Of a DNA stretch of 44,648 nucleotides, positions 16,821-24,793 are shown one piece after another. The number at the start of each line of letters is the position of its first letter. The stretch's first letter is position 1. The DNA is from an uncultured bacterium (GTDB taxonomy: Bacteria > Vulcanimicrobiota > CADAWZ01): the NCBI GenBank assembly GCA_949288455.1, contig CASEKF010000068.1, positions 1 to 44,648 of the forward strand. The letters run 5' to 3'. Made by a program: the position numbers and the translations under genes. The notes under the pieces were generated by a model that did no database searches, was not told where the DNA came from, and saw only the letters and a program-made list of their open reading frames with translations.

Positions 16821-18567
16821 TCCGCCTCCTTATGTTTGTGCCGGTTTCGCTTCTCTTTTTGACCAGCATAGTTACGTTCCCTTTTTCTTCGTCGTACCAG
16901 TAACTGATTTCATCTAGTAACTCTCTAATAAGAAGCAGACCGTATCCTCCGTTTTCCATGCGTTTTGTATTAAACTCATGGGGACATTCTATTATTCTGG
17001 TTGGATCGAAAGGTATGCCTTTATATTTTATTACTACGGTCATTCTGTCTCCGTCTGTCCAGGCTTCGGCCGTATACTGAAGTTTGTTTTCCGTTTGAGG
17101 AAAACCGTACATTATAATATTTACGCAGATCTCTTCGACAGCTATCAGCATATCGTTTATATCTTCTCTTGAAAAATCGCCTCCGGAAGCTACTTGTTCG
17201 ACATATTCCATAGTCTGAGTTATATCTGACATTCTGTCGAATCCTTTTAATGCGAAGGATCTTATAGGAGATTTTTGTTGCGTTCTGTTTATGCCGTCAA
17301 GAAACCTTAACAGTAAAAGACATCTGTCGTCTGAAATTTTATTTTCCGCAAATTTTTCTACTTTTGAAAAGATATGTTCAAGCAGGGTCTTAAGAGGCAT
17401 AGAACGATGCTTTATTAGCTGTTTTTCTAACCTCTTTTCTCCGAATTCGCTTCCGTGCGAATTTATGCATTCCGTTATTCCGTCCGTATACAGGCAGAGT
17501 AAATCTCCTTTTTCTATAAAAAGTTCTTTTTGTTCATAAGTTGATTTTTCTATAACTCCTAAAGGCATTCCTTTTGTTTTAAGATATATAGCTTCCCCGT
17601 TTTCTCTAACTAATATACCGGAATTGTGACCTGCCGAGACGTATTTGAGCGTTTTCTTTTTGATGTCCACTACTAAAAGCAGAGCCGTTACGAACATATC
17701 TATTCTATTGGAATTTCGTAAAAATTCATTCGTTTTTTCGCATATTTTTTGAGGATCATGAAAAAAGTTGCTTACGGTCCACATAATGCTTCTTGCTATG
17801 GCCATAAAAATTGCCGCGGGATTACCTTTGCCGGAAACGTCGGATATTAGAAACAGGTATTTATTTTCTTCAAGCTCTCTCCAATCATAAAAATCGCCGC
17901 CCATCTCTTTCGTTTGAACCAGATTAGCTCTAAATTCAAAAGAAGGTTTTTCAAGTTTTTTTAACGGCAATATCGCGGACTGCATAAAGGAACCGAATTC
18001 AAGCTCTTTTTTCATCCTGTCGCGTTCGCTCGCGTCCGTAAAAAGGTGCGCGTTATGAATGGCTATGGCGGTTGTGCCTGAGATGAATTCCAGAAGTTCC
18101 AAATCGTTATTTGAAAACGGAGGATCGTCATGCCCATTGACGAGCTCTAAGATACCCATTACATTTTGTTTGTTCAGCAAAGGAATACAAACTATATTTT
18201 TGACTTTGACATGCATTTTGCTTTCGAAGTCGGAAACATATCCCGGAAATTTGCTTATATCTTCTATGATGATAGATTTTTTATTCCTGATGCAATAACC
18301 TTTTACTCCTTCGTCCTGAGATATTTCAGCTCCTTTTAACTCAGTCCCTCCGGGATTTATGCAGTTGCTGCATATAGCTTTGCCTTTTTCAGCGTCGTAA
18401 AGCCAGAAGGCTCCGGCCTCCGCGTTCATTTCGTCTACTACGTCTGAGAGAGCGGAGTCCAATAGAAAACTTATATTTATGCTGGAATTAAAAAGTCTGC
18501 CGATTCCGTAATAGAATTTATATCTATCTTCCATCGAAGCTTTTGCTTTGCGAGTGTTTTTTATCAT
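16807..18567 (-). CDS. GAF-PP2C(SpoIIE)-HATPase switch protein
   Basis: Combines opposing activities of a partner-switch in one 586-residue chain. A GAF domain (about 20-175) is followed by an RsbU/SpoIIE-type PP2C phosphatase (about 190-425) with metal-binding motifs GGDFYDW (223-229), SDVSGKG (242-248) and TDGITE (361-366). A C-terminal RsbW-like HATPase (about 435-575) has the N-box VEEICVNIIMYGF and the G-box GGYGLLL (540-546). It should both phosphorylate and dephosphorylate a STAS protein, most likely the one encoded at 15665-16003. Vibrio SypE has the same activities in a different order. No sigma factor gene is seen nearby. It is the first gene of the minus-strand run and is divergent from copA; the start has AAGGG upstream. 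Confidence 0.9.
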   Translation of the reverse strand: MIKNTRKAKASMEDRYKFYYGIGRLFNSSINISFLLDSALSDVVDEMNAEAGAFWLYDAEKGKAICSNCINPGGTELKGAEISQDEGVKGYCIRNKKSIIIEDISKFPGYVSDFESKMHVKVKNIVCIPLLNKQNVMGILELVNGHDDPPFSNNDLELLEFISGTTAIAIHNAHLFTDASERDRMKKELEFGSFMQSAILPLKKLEKPSFEFRANLVQTKEMGGDFYDWRELEENKYLFLISDVSGKGNPAAIFMAIARSIMWTVSNFFHDPQKICEKTNEFLRNSNRIDMFVTALLLVVDIKKKTLKYVSAGHNSGILVRENGEAIYLKTKGMPLGVIEKSTYEQKELFIEKGDLLCLYTDGITECINSHGSEFGEKRLEKQLIKHRSMPLKTLLEHIFSKVEKFAENKISDDRCLLLLRFLDGINRTQQKSPIRSFALKGFDRMSDITQTMEYVEQVASGGDFSREDINDMLIAVEEICVNIIMYGFPQTENKLQYTAEAWTDGDRMTVVIKYKGIPFDPTRIIECPHEFNTKRMENGGYGLLLIRELLDEISYWYDEEKGNVTMLVKKRSETGTNIRRRNGEQ

Positions 18568-18677
18568 TTCAGCCCTTTTATTTTTCTTTTTTCAGTTTTC
18601 TATCTTTCTTCTTAATCTTATTATTTCCTTTAAAAAACTTACGCATTGACGATTGTTTCTGCTTATTTTGAATCTTT

Positions 18678-18706
18678 TTGTCTAAAACGGCATCTTTATA
18701 TATAGT
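18678..18706 (+). promoter_or_regulatory. Probable sigma70-type promoter for copA
   Basis: TTGTCT (18678-18683) and TATAGT (18701-18706) are separated by 17 bp, with the -10 element 35 bp before the ATG of the first metal-binding domain. No clear CueR- or CsoR-type dyad is seen between the elements. Identified by pattern only. Confidence 0.5.
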
Positions 18707-18741
18707 ATAAAGAAATATTATATGGAATTTTGATAGATTTT

Positions 18742-18981
18742 ATGCAGAACAAAAAACAGTATAAAATAAAAGGAATGACTTGTTCCGCTTGCGCCTCGAA
18801 AGTTGAAAAAGCCGTATCTCAAACGGATGGAGCTGATGTCGTTTCGGTAAATTTGCTGACGAATTCTCTTACCGTTTACGGAGACGTTTCTTCGGAATCC
18901 GTTATTAAAGCCGTTCGGCAAGCCGGCTATGAGGCTGCTATCTCAGACGGATCTCTGATAGCCGCTTCTAAAAAAGCTTAA
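18742..18981 (+). CDS. N-terminal heavy-metal-binding (HMA) domain fragment of CopA, CopZ-like
   Basis: A complete HMA domain of 79 residues, metal motif MTCSAC, which stops at TAA 18979-18981. As translated, it would be a free copper chaperone of normal CopZ size. The same frame continues after the stop into the membrane part of a copper ATPase without any shift, so this is the 5-prime segment of an interrupted copA. The start at ATG 18742 is preferred over a TTG at 18730; neither has a good ribosome binding site. Confidence 0.6.
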   Translation: MQNKKQYKIKGMTCSACASKVEKAVSQTDGADVVSVNLLTNSLTVYGDVSSESVIKAVRQAGYEAAISDGSLIAASKKA

Positions 18982-19269
18982 CAAATAGACAACGGCGTTT
19001 CTGGCGAGTTAAACGTTCTTATTTTTTCTATTGTATTTTCCGGATTTCTTTTTTATATTTCGACCGGTCATGTAATGCGTAATATGCCTATGCCGTTGGA
19101 AGTTTTGACTGTTCCGACAGTAATCGCGGCGCTTCAAGCTCTTTTGGCGTTAACGGTAATGATTTTAAATCGAAGATTTTTTATCGGAGGTTTCTTTGCT
19201 TTATTAAAACGAACTCCGAATATGGACACTCTAGTTTCTTTGGGTTCCGCTTAGTCTTTTTGCTACAGC

Positions 19270-21282
19270 ATGGCGGAGTTATTTGCGATATTTTATGATC
19301 AGGCTTCCGGAAATTTTCATCAGGCGTCTTTTCGTCTTCATAATCTTTATTTTGAATCCTCCGCTTTAATTTTAACTTTTGTCGCTATCGGGAAAACTTT
19401 AGAAGCTTACTCCAAAGGAAAGACTTTAAAAGCGTTAAAAGGATTGATATCCCTTTCTCCTGAAATCGCTTATATATTGGCGGATGGAAAAGAAGTCGAG
19501 GTTCCGGTAGAACAAGTTAAGCCGGGAGATATTTTTGTAGCGCGTCCCGGATCGATTATTCCTGTTGACGGCGTAATAACTAAGGGATTCGGATCTATAG
19601 ACGAATCGGCTTTAACCGGAGAGAGCGTTCCTGCCGAAAAGCAAACGGGAGAAACCGTTTATGCGGGAAAGATTAATTTAGAGGGATTTTTAACTTGCGC
19701 GGCAGTGCAAGTAGGCGAAGATACTTCGTTGTCAAAAATAATTCGACTTGTCGAAAATGCTTCGACGCAAAAAGCCCCGATTTCTAAGATGGCAGATAGA
19801 GTTTCATATATTTTCGTTCCGACGGTGATAGTTATATCGATTTTTACCGCCGCGATTTGGTTAATACTTGGCCAATCATTATATTTTTCGCTTAGTCGAG
19901 CAGTTTCAGTTCTAGTTATAAGCTGTCCATGCGCTTTAGGACTGGCGGCTCCGGTAGCCGTTATGACAGGAAGCGGAGCGGGAGCTAGGCGAGGTATTTT
20001 ATTTAAAACGGCTTCGGCTCTTGAAGAGATGGGAAAAGCTTTGATAATCGCTTTTGATAAAACGGGAACTTTGACTGTCGGGCATCCTGCGTTAAGCGAC
20101 ATAATTACCGCTCCTGGCGTCGCCGAAGAAGATTTGGTATCGTATGCTTCTTCCCTTGAAGCGGGAAGCGAGCATCCTATAGCAAAAGCCGTTTCGTCTT
20201 TTGCAGACGCGGGAAATTTTGCCGTTAAACAGATCGATAACTTTAAATCGTTTCCGGGGAGAGGAGTGACCGGCGAGGTAGGAGGAAGTATTATTTCAGG
20301 AGGCAAATTAGAATTTATAAAGACAGTCGCGTTTGTCCCGGAAGATTTTATTTTGAAACTTGCGCCGTTGTTAGAAGATGGAAAAACTCCTCTTTATTTC
20401 GCTTTAGACTCGAAATTTTTAGGTTGCCTGTTTGTCTGCGATAAAATACGGGAAAGCGCGGGACGAGCCGTTGAAGAATTGAAAAACCTGGGGATCAGGC
20501 CGGTTATGCTTACCGGAGATAGTTTTGCCGCGGCGTCTTTTATCTCGCGGCAAACCGGAATTTGCGAATTCTATGCGGGTTTGCTTCCGGAAGAGAAAGA
20601 AGCGTTAATCCGAAAATTTCAAGCGGATGGTAAGACGGTGATGATCGGAGACGGAGCGAATGATTCTCCGGCTTTGGCTAGAGCCGATATTGGAGTAGCT
20701 ATGGGAGGAGGAACTGGAATCGCTCTGGATTGCGCCGAAGTCGTTTTGATGAAGAACGATCTTTTAGACGTCCCTGCAACGGTTAGACTCAGCCGCGCAG
20801 CGTTAAAAATTATTAAAGAAAATTTATTTTGGGCATTTTTTTATAACGCGGTCGGAATTCCTCTTGCCGCCGGAGTCTGGTTCCCAATTTTCGGCTGGGT
20901 CTTGCATCCCGCTGTCGGAGCCGCGGCTATGGGCCTGTCAAGCGTCTGCGTCGTTTTAAACGCTTTAAGACTGAATTTCTTTAACCCTTATGACTCTTCA
21001 AAGGATGGAAGATATATTAGGACAACAAGAAAAAGAGAAGAAAAATTAACGGAGGTTAATATGGAAAAAACCATACTTGTGCAGAGCGTTACTTGTTCTC
21101 ATTGTACGGCTAGAATAGAAAAGGCTTTGAGAAAGTTAAGCGAAGTCGTAGACGTTCAAGCGACAAGAGATGAAACTACAAATATCGGCACGGCTAAAGT
21201 CGTTCTTTCAAAAGCTGTCTCCGACGCTTTATTGAAAAAAGCAATAGAAGATCAAGATTACGAAGTTATTTCAATAAAATAA
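19270..21282 (+). CDS. copA: Copper P-type ATPase core with C-terminal HMA domain (3-prime fragment of copA)
   Basis: Carries the catalytic parts of a copper exporter: TGES in the actuator domain, the membrane metal site CPC (SCPCALGLAAP), DKTGTLTVG with the phosphorylated Asp, the SEHPIAKAV nucleotide motif, MLTGDS and GDGANDSPALA. After the last helices the chain continues through a charged linker into an HMA domain with TCSHC. The first ATG after the upstream TAG is 19270 and has no ribosome binding site. A product starting there would lack the first membrane helices and is unlikely to transport on its own. A C-terminal HMA fusion is known in Firmicutes CopA proteins. Confidence 0.7.
   Translation: MAELFAIFYDQASGNFHQASFRLHNLYFESSALILTFVAIGKTLEAYSKGKTLKALKGLISLSPEIAYILADGKEVEVPVEQVKPGDIFVARPGSIIPVDGVITKGFGSIDESALTGESVPAEKQTGETVYAGKINLEGFLTCAAVQVGEDTSLSKIIRLVENASTQKAPISKMADRVSYIFVPTVIVISIFTAAIWLILGQSLYFSLSRAVSVLVISCPCALGLAAPVAVMTGSGAGARRGILFKTASALEEMGKALIIAFDKTGTLTVGHPALSDIITAPGVAEEDLVSYASSLEAGSEHPIAKAVSSFADAGNFAVKQIDNFKSFPGRGVTGEVGGSIISGGKLEFIKTVAFVPEDFILKLAPLLEDGKTPLYFALDSKFLGCLFVCDKIRESAGRAVEELKNLGIRPVMLTGDSFAAASFISRQTGICEFYAGLLPEEKEALIRKFQADGKTVMIGDGANDSPALARADIGVAMGGGTGIALDCAEVVLMKNDLLDVPATVRLSRAALKIIKENLFWAFFYNAVGIPLAAGVWFPIFGWVLHPAVGAAAMGLSSVCVVLNALRLNFFNPYDSSKDGRYIRTTRKREEKLTEVNMEKTILVQSVTCSHCTARIEKALRKLSEVVDVQATRDETTNIGTAKVVLSKAVSDALLKKAIEDQDYEVISIK
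21061..21282 (+). CDS. Possible internally initiated CopZ-like copper chaperone
   Basis: Inside the copA frame, ATG 21061 is preceded by ACGGAGGTTAAT, an excellent ribosome binding site with 5-6 nt spacing. Starting there gives a self-contained 73-residue HMA domain (TCSHCTARIEKAL metal motif). The upstream linker codons (LTEVN) encode the site. The same DNA could therefore supply both a tethered domain and a free chaperone. This is an inference from site quality; the domain would also be made as part of any full-length product. Confidence 0.45.
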   Translation: MEKTILVQSVTCSHCTARIEKALRKLSEVVDVQATRDETTNIGTAKVVLSKAVSDALLKKAIEDQDYEVISIK

Positions 21283-21408
21283 TTTTTCTTTGATATCGTC
21301 TTCCGAATTCTTTATAATTATATCATTTAAAATATTGCTTTATATCGTATAAGTTCTTTGAGATGTATCCGCTATTTGTTTTAGGGACTTGAACGTCCGG
21401 AGGAAATT

Positions 21409-22758
21409 GTGACTACGGAAAATTTAAGCGAAATGATTTGCGACGTCGCGGTTATCGGAGGAGGAGTATCAGGCTGTGTCGCGGCTATTGCATGCGCTAG
21501 AGCAGGAGCCGATACCGTTTTAATTGAAAAAAGAAATTTTTTATCCGGAGACGCTTTTTATTCTTCGGTAGAAACTATTCTTACTTTTCACAGCCTTAAG
21601 GGTAAATTAATAGTAAAGGGGATTCCCGGTGAAATTATTGATCGGCTTTCCTCGTTAGGAGCTTCCTTAGGCCATGTTAGAGACACCGTAGGAGCGGCCT
21701 GGTCTGTTACTCCCGTTTCCTGCGCGGCTTTAGCTTTGCTGCTGCGCAAAATGTGCCAAGATTCGGGAGTTAAGATCCTGTCCGGAGCCGAACTTTTGTC
21801 TTTGAAAAAAGGCAGCGGGTCTTCCCGTGTGATAACAAGCGGCGTAGTTAAACAGGACGGCAATATGATAAATTTGAAGCCTAGAGTTTGGATAGACGCT
21901 TCCGGACAGCCGCTTTTGGCTTTATTTGGCGGAGGTTCTCTAGTTCGGGATCTTATTTCCAGAAGAATGCCCGGAGCGTTGATATTTCATGTAAAGGACG
22001 TAGATATTAGTCTGATTAAAATATATATGAAAGAAAACAAAGCCGAATTTCATTATGAAACTTTATTTGATTTGCTGGAACAAACGCCGGTTTTAGGCTG
22101 TTCCGGTTTCTTTTCCATGATTAAAGCCGCTTCGCTTCCGGTAGCTAGAGACAGACTTTTGTTTTATCAGACTTTAGCTCCTGACGAAGTCTCCGTCAAT
22201 ACCAGCAGAGTTCCCGCAGCCTTCCAGAGTAAAATTTCTTCGGCGTATTCGGAAGCTCTAAAGCAGGTAAACGCTATTTTTTTATTTATGAAAAATTCGG
22301 TTCCCGGTTTTAAAAGTTCGTATATTTCTTATATAGCTCCGAGTATAGGCTGGCGTGAAAATGGGAGAGGCAAGGGAGTTTATATTCTTTCCGCATCAGA
22401 TGTCGTAAACGGTTCTCGCTTTGAAGATGAAATAGCTTACGGCGGCTTTCCCGTCGATATTCATGACGATTCGGGCAGCGGAATCGTCATGAATAAAATT
22501 GCCGGAGACGGTTTTTACGGCGTACCGTATGGATGCGTTGTCAGCGAAGATTTAGACAATCTTTTTTTTGTCGGGAAAGGATTGTCGGCAGAATTTGAAG
22601 CTCACGCTTCGGTTAGAGTTCAAGCTTCTTCAATGGCTATAGCCGAAGCTGCCGGAACCGCGGCTTATCTTGCCTGCAAGCGAAAACTAGCCCCTAGAGA
22701 ACTTAACGTAGGAGTTTTGAAGGATTTGCTTAGAAAAAACGGAGCTTGTATATTTTAA
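21409..22758 (+). CDS. FAD-dependent oxidoreductase
   Basis: Flavoprotein of the pfam12831-like FAD-dependent oxidoreductase group; substrate unknown. The 449-residue protein begins with a dinucleotide-binding motif VIGGGVSGCVAAIACARAGADT, followed by a glutamate (LIEK) that binds ribose. It ends with the second FAD contact (DNLFFVGKGLSAEFEAHASVRVQASSM). No signal peptide is present. The start is GTG 21409, set by a CCGGAGG site 5 nt upstream. It is preceded by 126 bp after copA and followed by a short stem-loop, so it may be transcribed alone. Confidence 0.85.
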   Translation: MTTENLSEMICDVAVIGGGVSGCVAAIACARAGADTVLIEKRNFLSGDAFYSSVETILTFHSLKGKLIVKGIPGEIIDRLSSLGASLGHVRDTVGAAWSVTPVSCAALALLLRKMCQDSGVKILSGAELLSLKKGSGSSRVITSGVVKQDGNMINLKPRVWIDASGQPLLALFGGGSLVRDLISRRMPGALIFHVKDVDISLIKIYMKENKAEFHYETLFDLLEQTPVLGCSGFFSMIKAASLPVARDRLLFYQTLAPDEVSVNTSRVPAAFQSKISSAYSEALKQVNAIFLFMKNSVPGFKSSYISYIAPSIGWRENGRGKGVYILSASDVVNGSRFEDEIAYGGFPVDIHDDSGSGIVMNKIAGDGFYGVPYGCVVSEDLDNLFFVGKGLSAEFEAHASVRVQASSMAIAEAAGTAAYLACKRKLAPRELNVGVLKDLLRKNGACIF

Positions 22759-22766
22759 TAAATATG

Positions 22767-22790
22767 CTAAGTAGTCTTAGAATTTTTTAT
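22767..22790 (+). terminator. Weak terminator after FAD oxidoreductase
   Basis: CTAAG (22767-22771) and CTTAG (22776-22780) form a 5-bp stem with a TAGT loop, followed by AATTTTTTAT. The T-run is good but the stem is short and AT-rich. Confidence 0.4.
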
Positions 22791-22901
22791 TATTCGTTAT
22801 TTTACTAGGGATTTATAAGAGGAATAATATAAGTTTTGTTAGAATTTTACTAGAGAAAGCGGCGTTTTTTTTGCTCGTCGCGTATGTAGGAGGATGAGTT
22901 T

Positions 22902-23195
22902 ATGTTTAAAAAGATATGCGTTTGCATCGGCTTGTTAGCGGCTTGTTTGTTATTTGCTTTCGCTTTTTGCGAAGCTAAAACGGAAAACAGTAAAAAACCT
23001 GAAAATGTTCCCGTAGCTCAACAAAGGAATTTTATCGGAGATTCTAAAACGAAGAAATATCATAAGCCTCAGTGCAAAAGATGCCCTTCGGAAATAAGAT
23101 CGGTCGTTTTTGATTCTCCGATGTCGGCTCAGCTTAGCGGATATACTCCTTGCAAAAAATGTAAACCGCTATATGTAAAGAATTTAAACAAATAG
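22902..23195 (+). CDS. Small exported Ada-like zinc-binding protein
   Basis: 97 residues: a signal peptide of about 25 residues, a short linker, then a domain with the pattern FIGDSKTKKYHKPQCKRC, a middle FDSPMSAQLSGY and a final TPCKKCKP. This is the four-cysteine layout of the Ada metal-binding domain (Ada N-terminus: GNKNSKKFH..C...GYRPCK.C). In Ada that domain repairs DNA methyl-phosphotriesters; here it has no DNA-binding or methyltransferase partner and is exported, so the role must be different. TAGGAGG precedes the ATG. Stand-alone exported copies are also seen fused to thermonucleases in other bacteria; no nuclease is present here. Confidence 0.8.
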   Translation: MFKKICVCIGLLAACLLFAFAFCEAKTENSKKPENVPVAQQRNFIGDSKTKKYHKPQCKRCPSEIRSVVFDSPMSAQLSGYTPCKKCKPLYVKNLNK

Positions 23196-23620
23196 CCGTT
23201 TAGCGTTGTGGATATAAAATACCGCCGCGTTATTGTTTATTGCGTTTTGTTTGAGTTAGAACGATAATCGGCGATTTGATTTTAAAATAGTTTTAATATT
23301 CAGCTTTTTAATACTAGGACATGTCTTATTTAACGACTGCAGAGTTTTTGGTCTTCTTGCAGTCTTGTTTTTTGTTATGAGATAGAATCGGATAAACTGG
23401 GATTTGCGAGGCAGGATGTTTTAATATTTCTGCTGAATTGTTTTGACATACCGTTTGTCCAGACGCTTTAACTTCTTTGTTTGACAGGTATAATTTAGAG
23501 TTCCGGACGCCGGAGTTTGCGCTTTTTATTCTAAGAGCAATCGCGGCGATAGCAATTGTTTGGAGATTAATTTGATAGGCTGCGGCGCCTAAAGTTTTGA
23601 GATATCGGAGTTTTCTTCTA
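23196..23620. other. 425-bp intergenic region with terminator and likely promoter
   Basis: A hairpin (GACTGCA 23335-23341 with TGCAGTC 23358-23364) followed by TTGTTTTTTG closes the upstream transcript on the plus strand. Further on lie two TTGACA strings (23443-23448 and 23481-23486) and a consensus TATAAT (23489-23494), but no pair has 16-18 bp spacing. The csaB promoter is probably here. Between the Ada-like gene and the hairpin lie 140 nt that could hold a small RNA. I see no real coding region. Confidence 0.5.
23335..23374 (+). terminator. Terminator downstream of the Ada-like gene
   Basis: A 7-bp perfect stem with a 16-nt loop is followed by a T-rich tail (TTGTTTTTTG). It ends plus-strand transcription before csaB. 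Confidence 0.6.
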
Positions 23621-24793
23621 TTGAAAAAAAATGCTAAAATAATTATTTCAGGCTACTACGGGTTTGGCAATGTAGGCGATGAAGCTATTTTGATTTCTAT
23701 ATTAGAGCGTTTGGAAGAGGAGCTGGAAAGTCCCAGTTTTGTTATACTTTCGAATTCTCATAAGTCTTTTTTATCTTCTAAATCGAATGTAAAGATTATT
23801 GGAAGACTTTCGCTTTTTTCTATAATAAAAGAGCTTTTATCCGCAGATCTTCTTATAAGCGGAGGGGGAGGGCTTCTTCAGGATTCCACCGGATTTTCAA
23901 CGGTAGCGTACTATTTGGGCATTATTAGTTTAGCTTTGGCTTTGAAGAAAAAAACTATGATATATGCTCAAGGCATAGGCCCTGTTTCTTGTGAAAAAAG
24001 CAAAAAATTAATAAAAAAAGTCTGTGATAAAGTCGATTTTATTTCGGTCAGAGATTCAGAATCGGCGGCTCTTTTGAAACGACTGGGAGTTACCGGAGTC
24101 CCTATAGCAGTTACGGCGGATCCCGTTTTGGCGATGAAGCGACTTGACAAAGAAGAGATAAGCTCTTTTATTGAACGCAGCGTTCCTTCCGTAAAAGACG
24201 GCAAATTTAACGTGGCCATATCGGTAAGACCTTGGAAGTCTAAAAATGATTATATTTCCGAGATTGCCGCGGCATGCGATATTATTTGCGATAAATTTGG
24301 AGCTGACATATATCTTATTCCTTTTCAATTGACTCAGGATTACGCCGTATGTCAGGCCGTTTCGGATAAGATGAAGTCGAAAGCGTCGATTATAGCCCCT
24401 CAAAATAGAGACGACGGAGTTTTTCAATATACTCCCGAAGAGATGGCCGGATTGATTGGAAAGATGGATGCGCTTATTGCCATGCGGCTTCACGCTTTGA
24501 TTTTTGCCGCGTCTTACGACGTTGTTTCGGCCGGGATTATTTATGATCCTAAAGTTGGGGCTTTCGCCGATTCTGCCGGAATGCTTTCTTGGAATTTAGA
24601 AGAAGTTTCTTCCGGAGATTTAGTCGCTTTTGTAGCCGATTGCATGGATCGAAAAGGCAAAGAGTCTCCTACGGTTTCTTCAAAGTTACTGACATTAAAA
24701 AGAAAGGCCGAACTTACCGGCAAGATCGCAGCCGATTTGGTTGCGGGAGTTCAGCCCCATGAAATATTGAAGAATAGGGGCCTTGACCAATGA
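23621..24793 (+). CDS. csaB: Polysaccharide pyruvyl transferase CsaB
   Basis: Adds ketal pyruvate from phosphoenolpyruvate to cell-wall-linked polysaccharide, in the organisms studied a modification used to anchor surface-layer proteins. The product starts [23 protein letters not shown], the characteristic glycine-rich start of the family, and contains [22 protein letters not shown] and the late [10 protein letters not shown] motif. Start chosen at TTG 23621 because GGAG lies 10 nt upstream and relatives begin directly at this point; a TTG at 23597 would add eight residues. The stop overlaps the ftsE start by four bases (ATGA). CsaB in front of ftsEX suggests coordination of surface-polymer maturation with division. 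Confidence 0.9.
   Translation: MKKNAKIIISGYYGFGNVGDEAILISILERLEEELESPSFVILSNSHKSFLSSKSNVKIIGRLSLFSIIKELLSADLLISGGGGLLQDSTGFSTVAYYLGIISLALALKKKTMIYAQGIGPVSCEKSKKLIKKVCDKVDFISVRDSESAALLKRLGVTGVPIAVTADPVLAMKRLDKEEISSFIERSVPSVKDGKFNVAISVRPWKSKNDYISEIAAACDIICDKFGADIYLIPFQLTQDYAVCQAVSDKMKSKASIIAPQNRDDGVFQYTPEEMAGLIGKMDALIAMRLHALIFAASYDVVSAGIIYDPKVGAFADSAGMLSWNLEEVSSGDLVAFVADCMDRKGKESPTVSSKLLTLKRKAELTGKIAADLVAGVQPHEILKNRGLDQ

Larger units (their letters stand above)
18742..21282 (+). pseudogene. copA: Copper-translocating P-type ATPase, interrupted by two in-frame stops
   Basis: One continuous reading frame encodes HMA domain, transmembrane segments, A-domain, P/N-domains and a C-terminal HMA domain, in the order and length of a P1B-1 ATPase. 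It is broken by TAA at 18979-18981 and TAG at 19252-19254. The segment between the stops reads through TM regions (LIFSIVFSGFLFYIS, then TPNMDTLVSLGSA), and the TAG replaces the residue between GSA and SFCYS, a position that is Ala or Ser in relatives. No frameshift or deletion is seen elsewhere, so the inactivation would be very recent. Readthrough, or an assembly or sequencing error, are alternatives. TAA, TAG and TGA all end other genes here, so the genetic code is not altered. Confidence 0.75.

Noticed and set aside
18979-19254. Recoding of TAA and TAG as sense codons (alternative code, pyrrolysine or similar)
   Set aside because: Other genes in the window end normally at TAA (trpS), TAG (trmB, Ada-like gene) and TGA (csaB, GT9). 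Two different stops in one gene also argue against a dedicated recoding signal, and no specific RNA element is seen after either.
19659-20306. Long antisense open frame inside copA
   Set aside because: It mirrors the codon structure of copA on the opposite strand; no ribosome binding site or recognisable protein, so it is a shadow of the real frame.
21409-22758. Assignment of the FAD protein to thioredoxin reductase or mercuric reductase, suggested by the copper neighbour
   Set aside because: No CxxC redox pair after the FAD motif and no NADPH-binding second Rossmann pattern in the expected place; pattern fits the pfam12831-like group better.
23321-23380. Nineteen-codon frame starting ATG TCT TAT ... 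ending TGA, as a leader peptide
   Set aside because: No ribosome binding site at proper distance, and it mostly overlaps the terminator hairpin at 23335-23374; probably chance.
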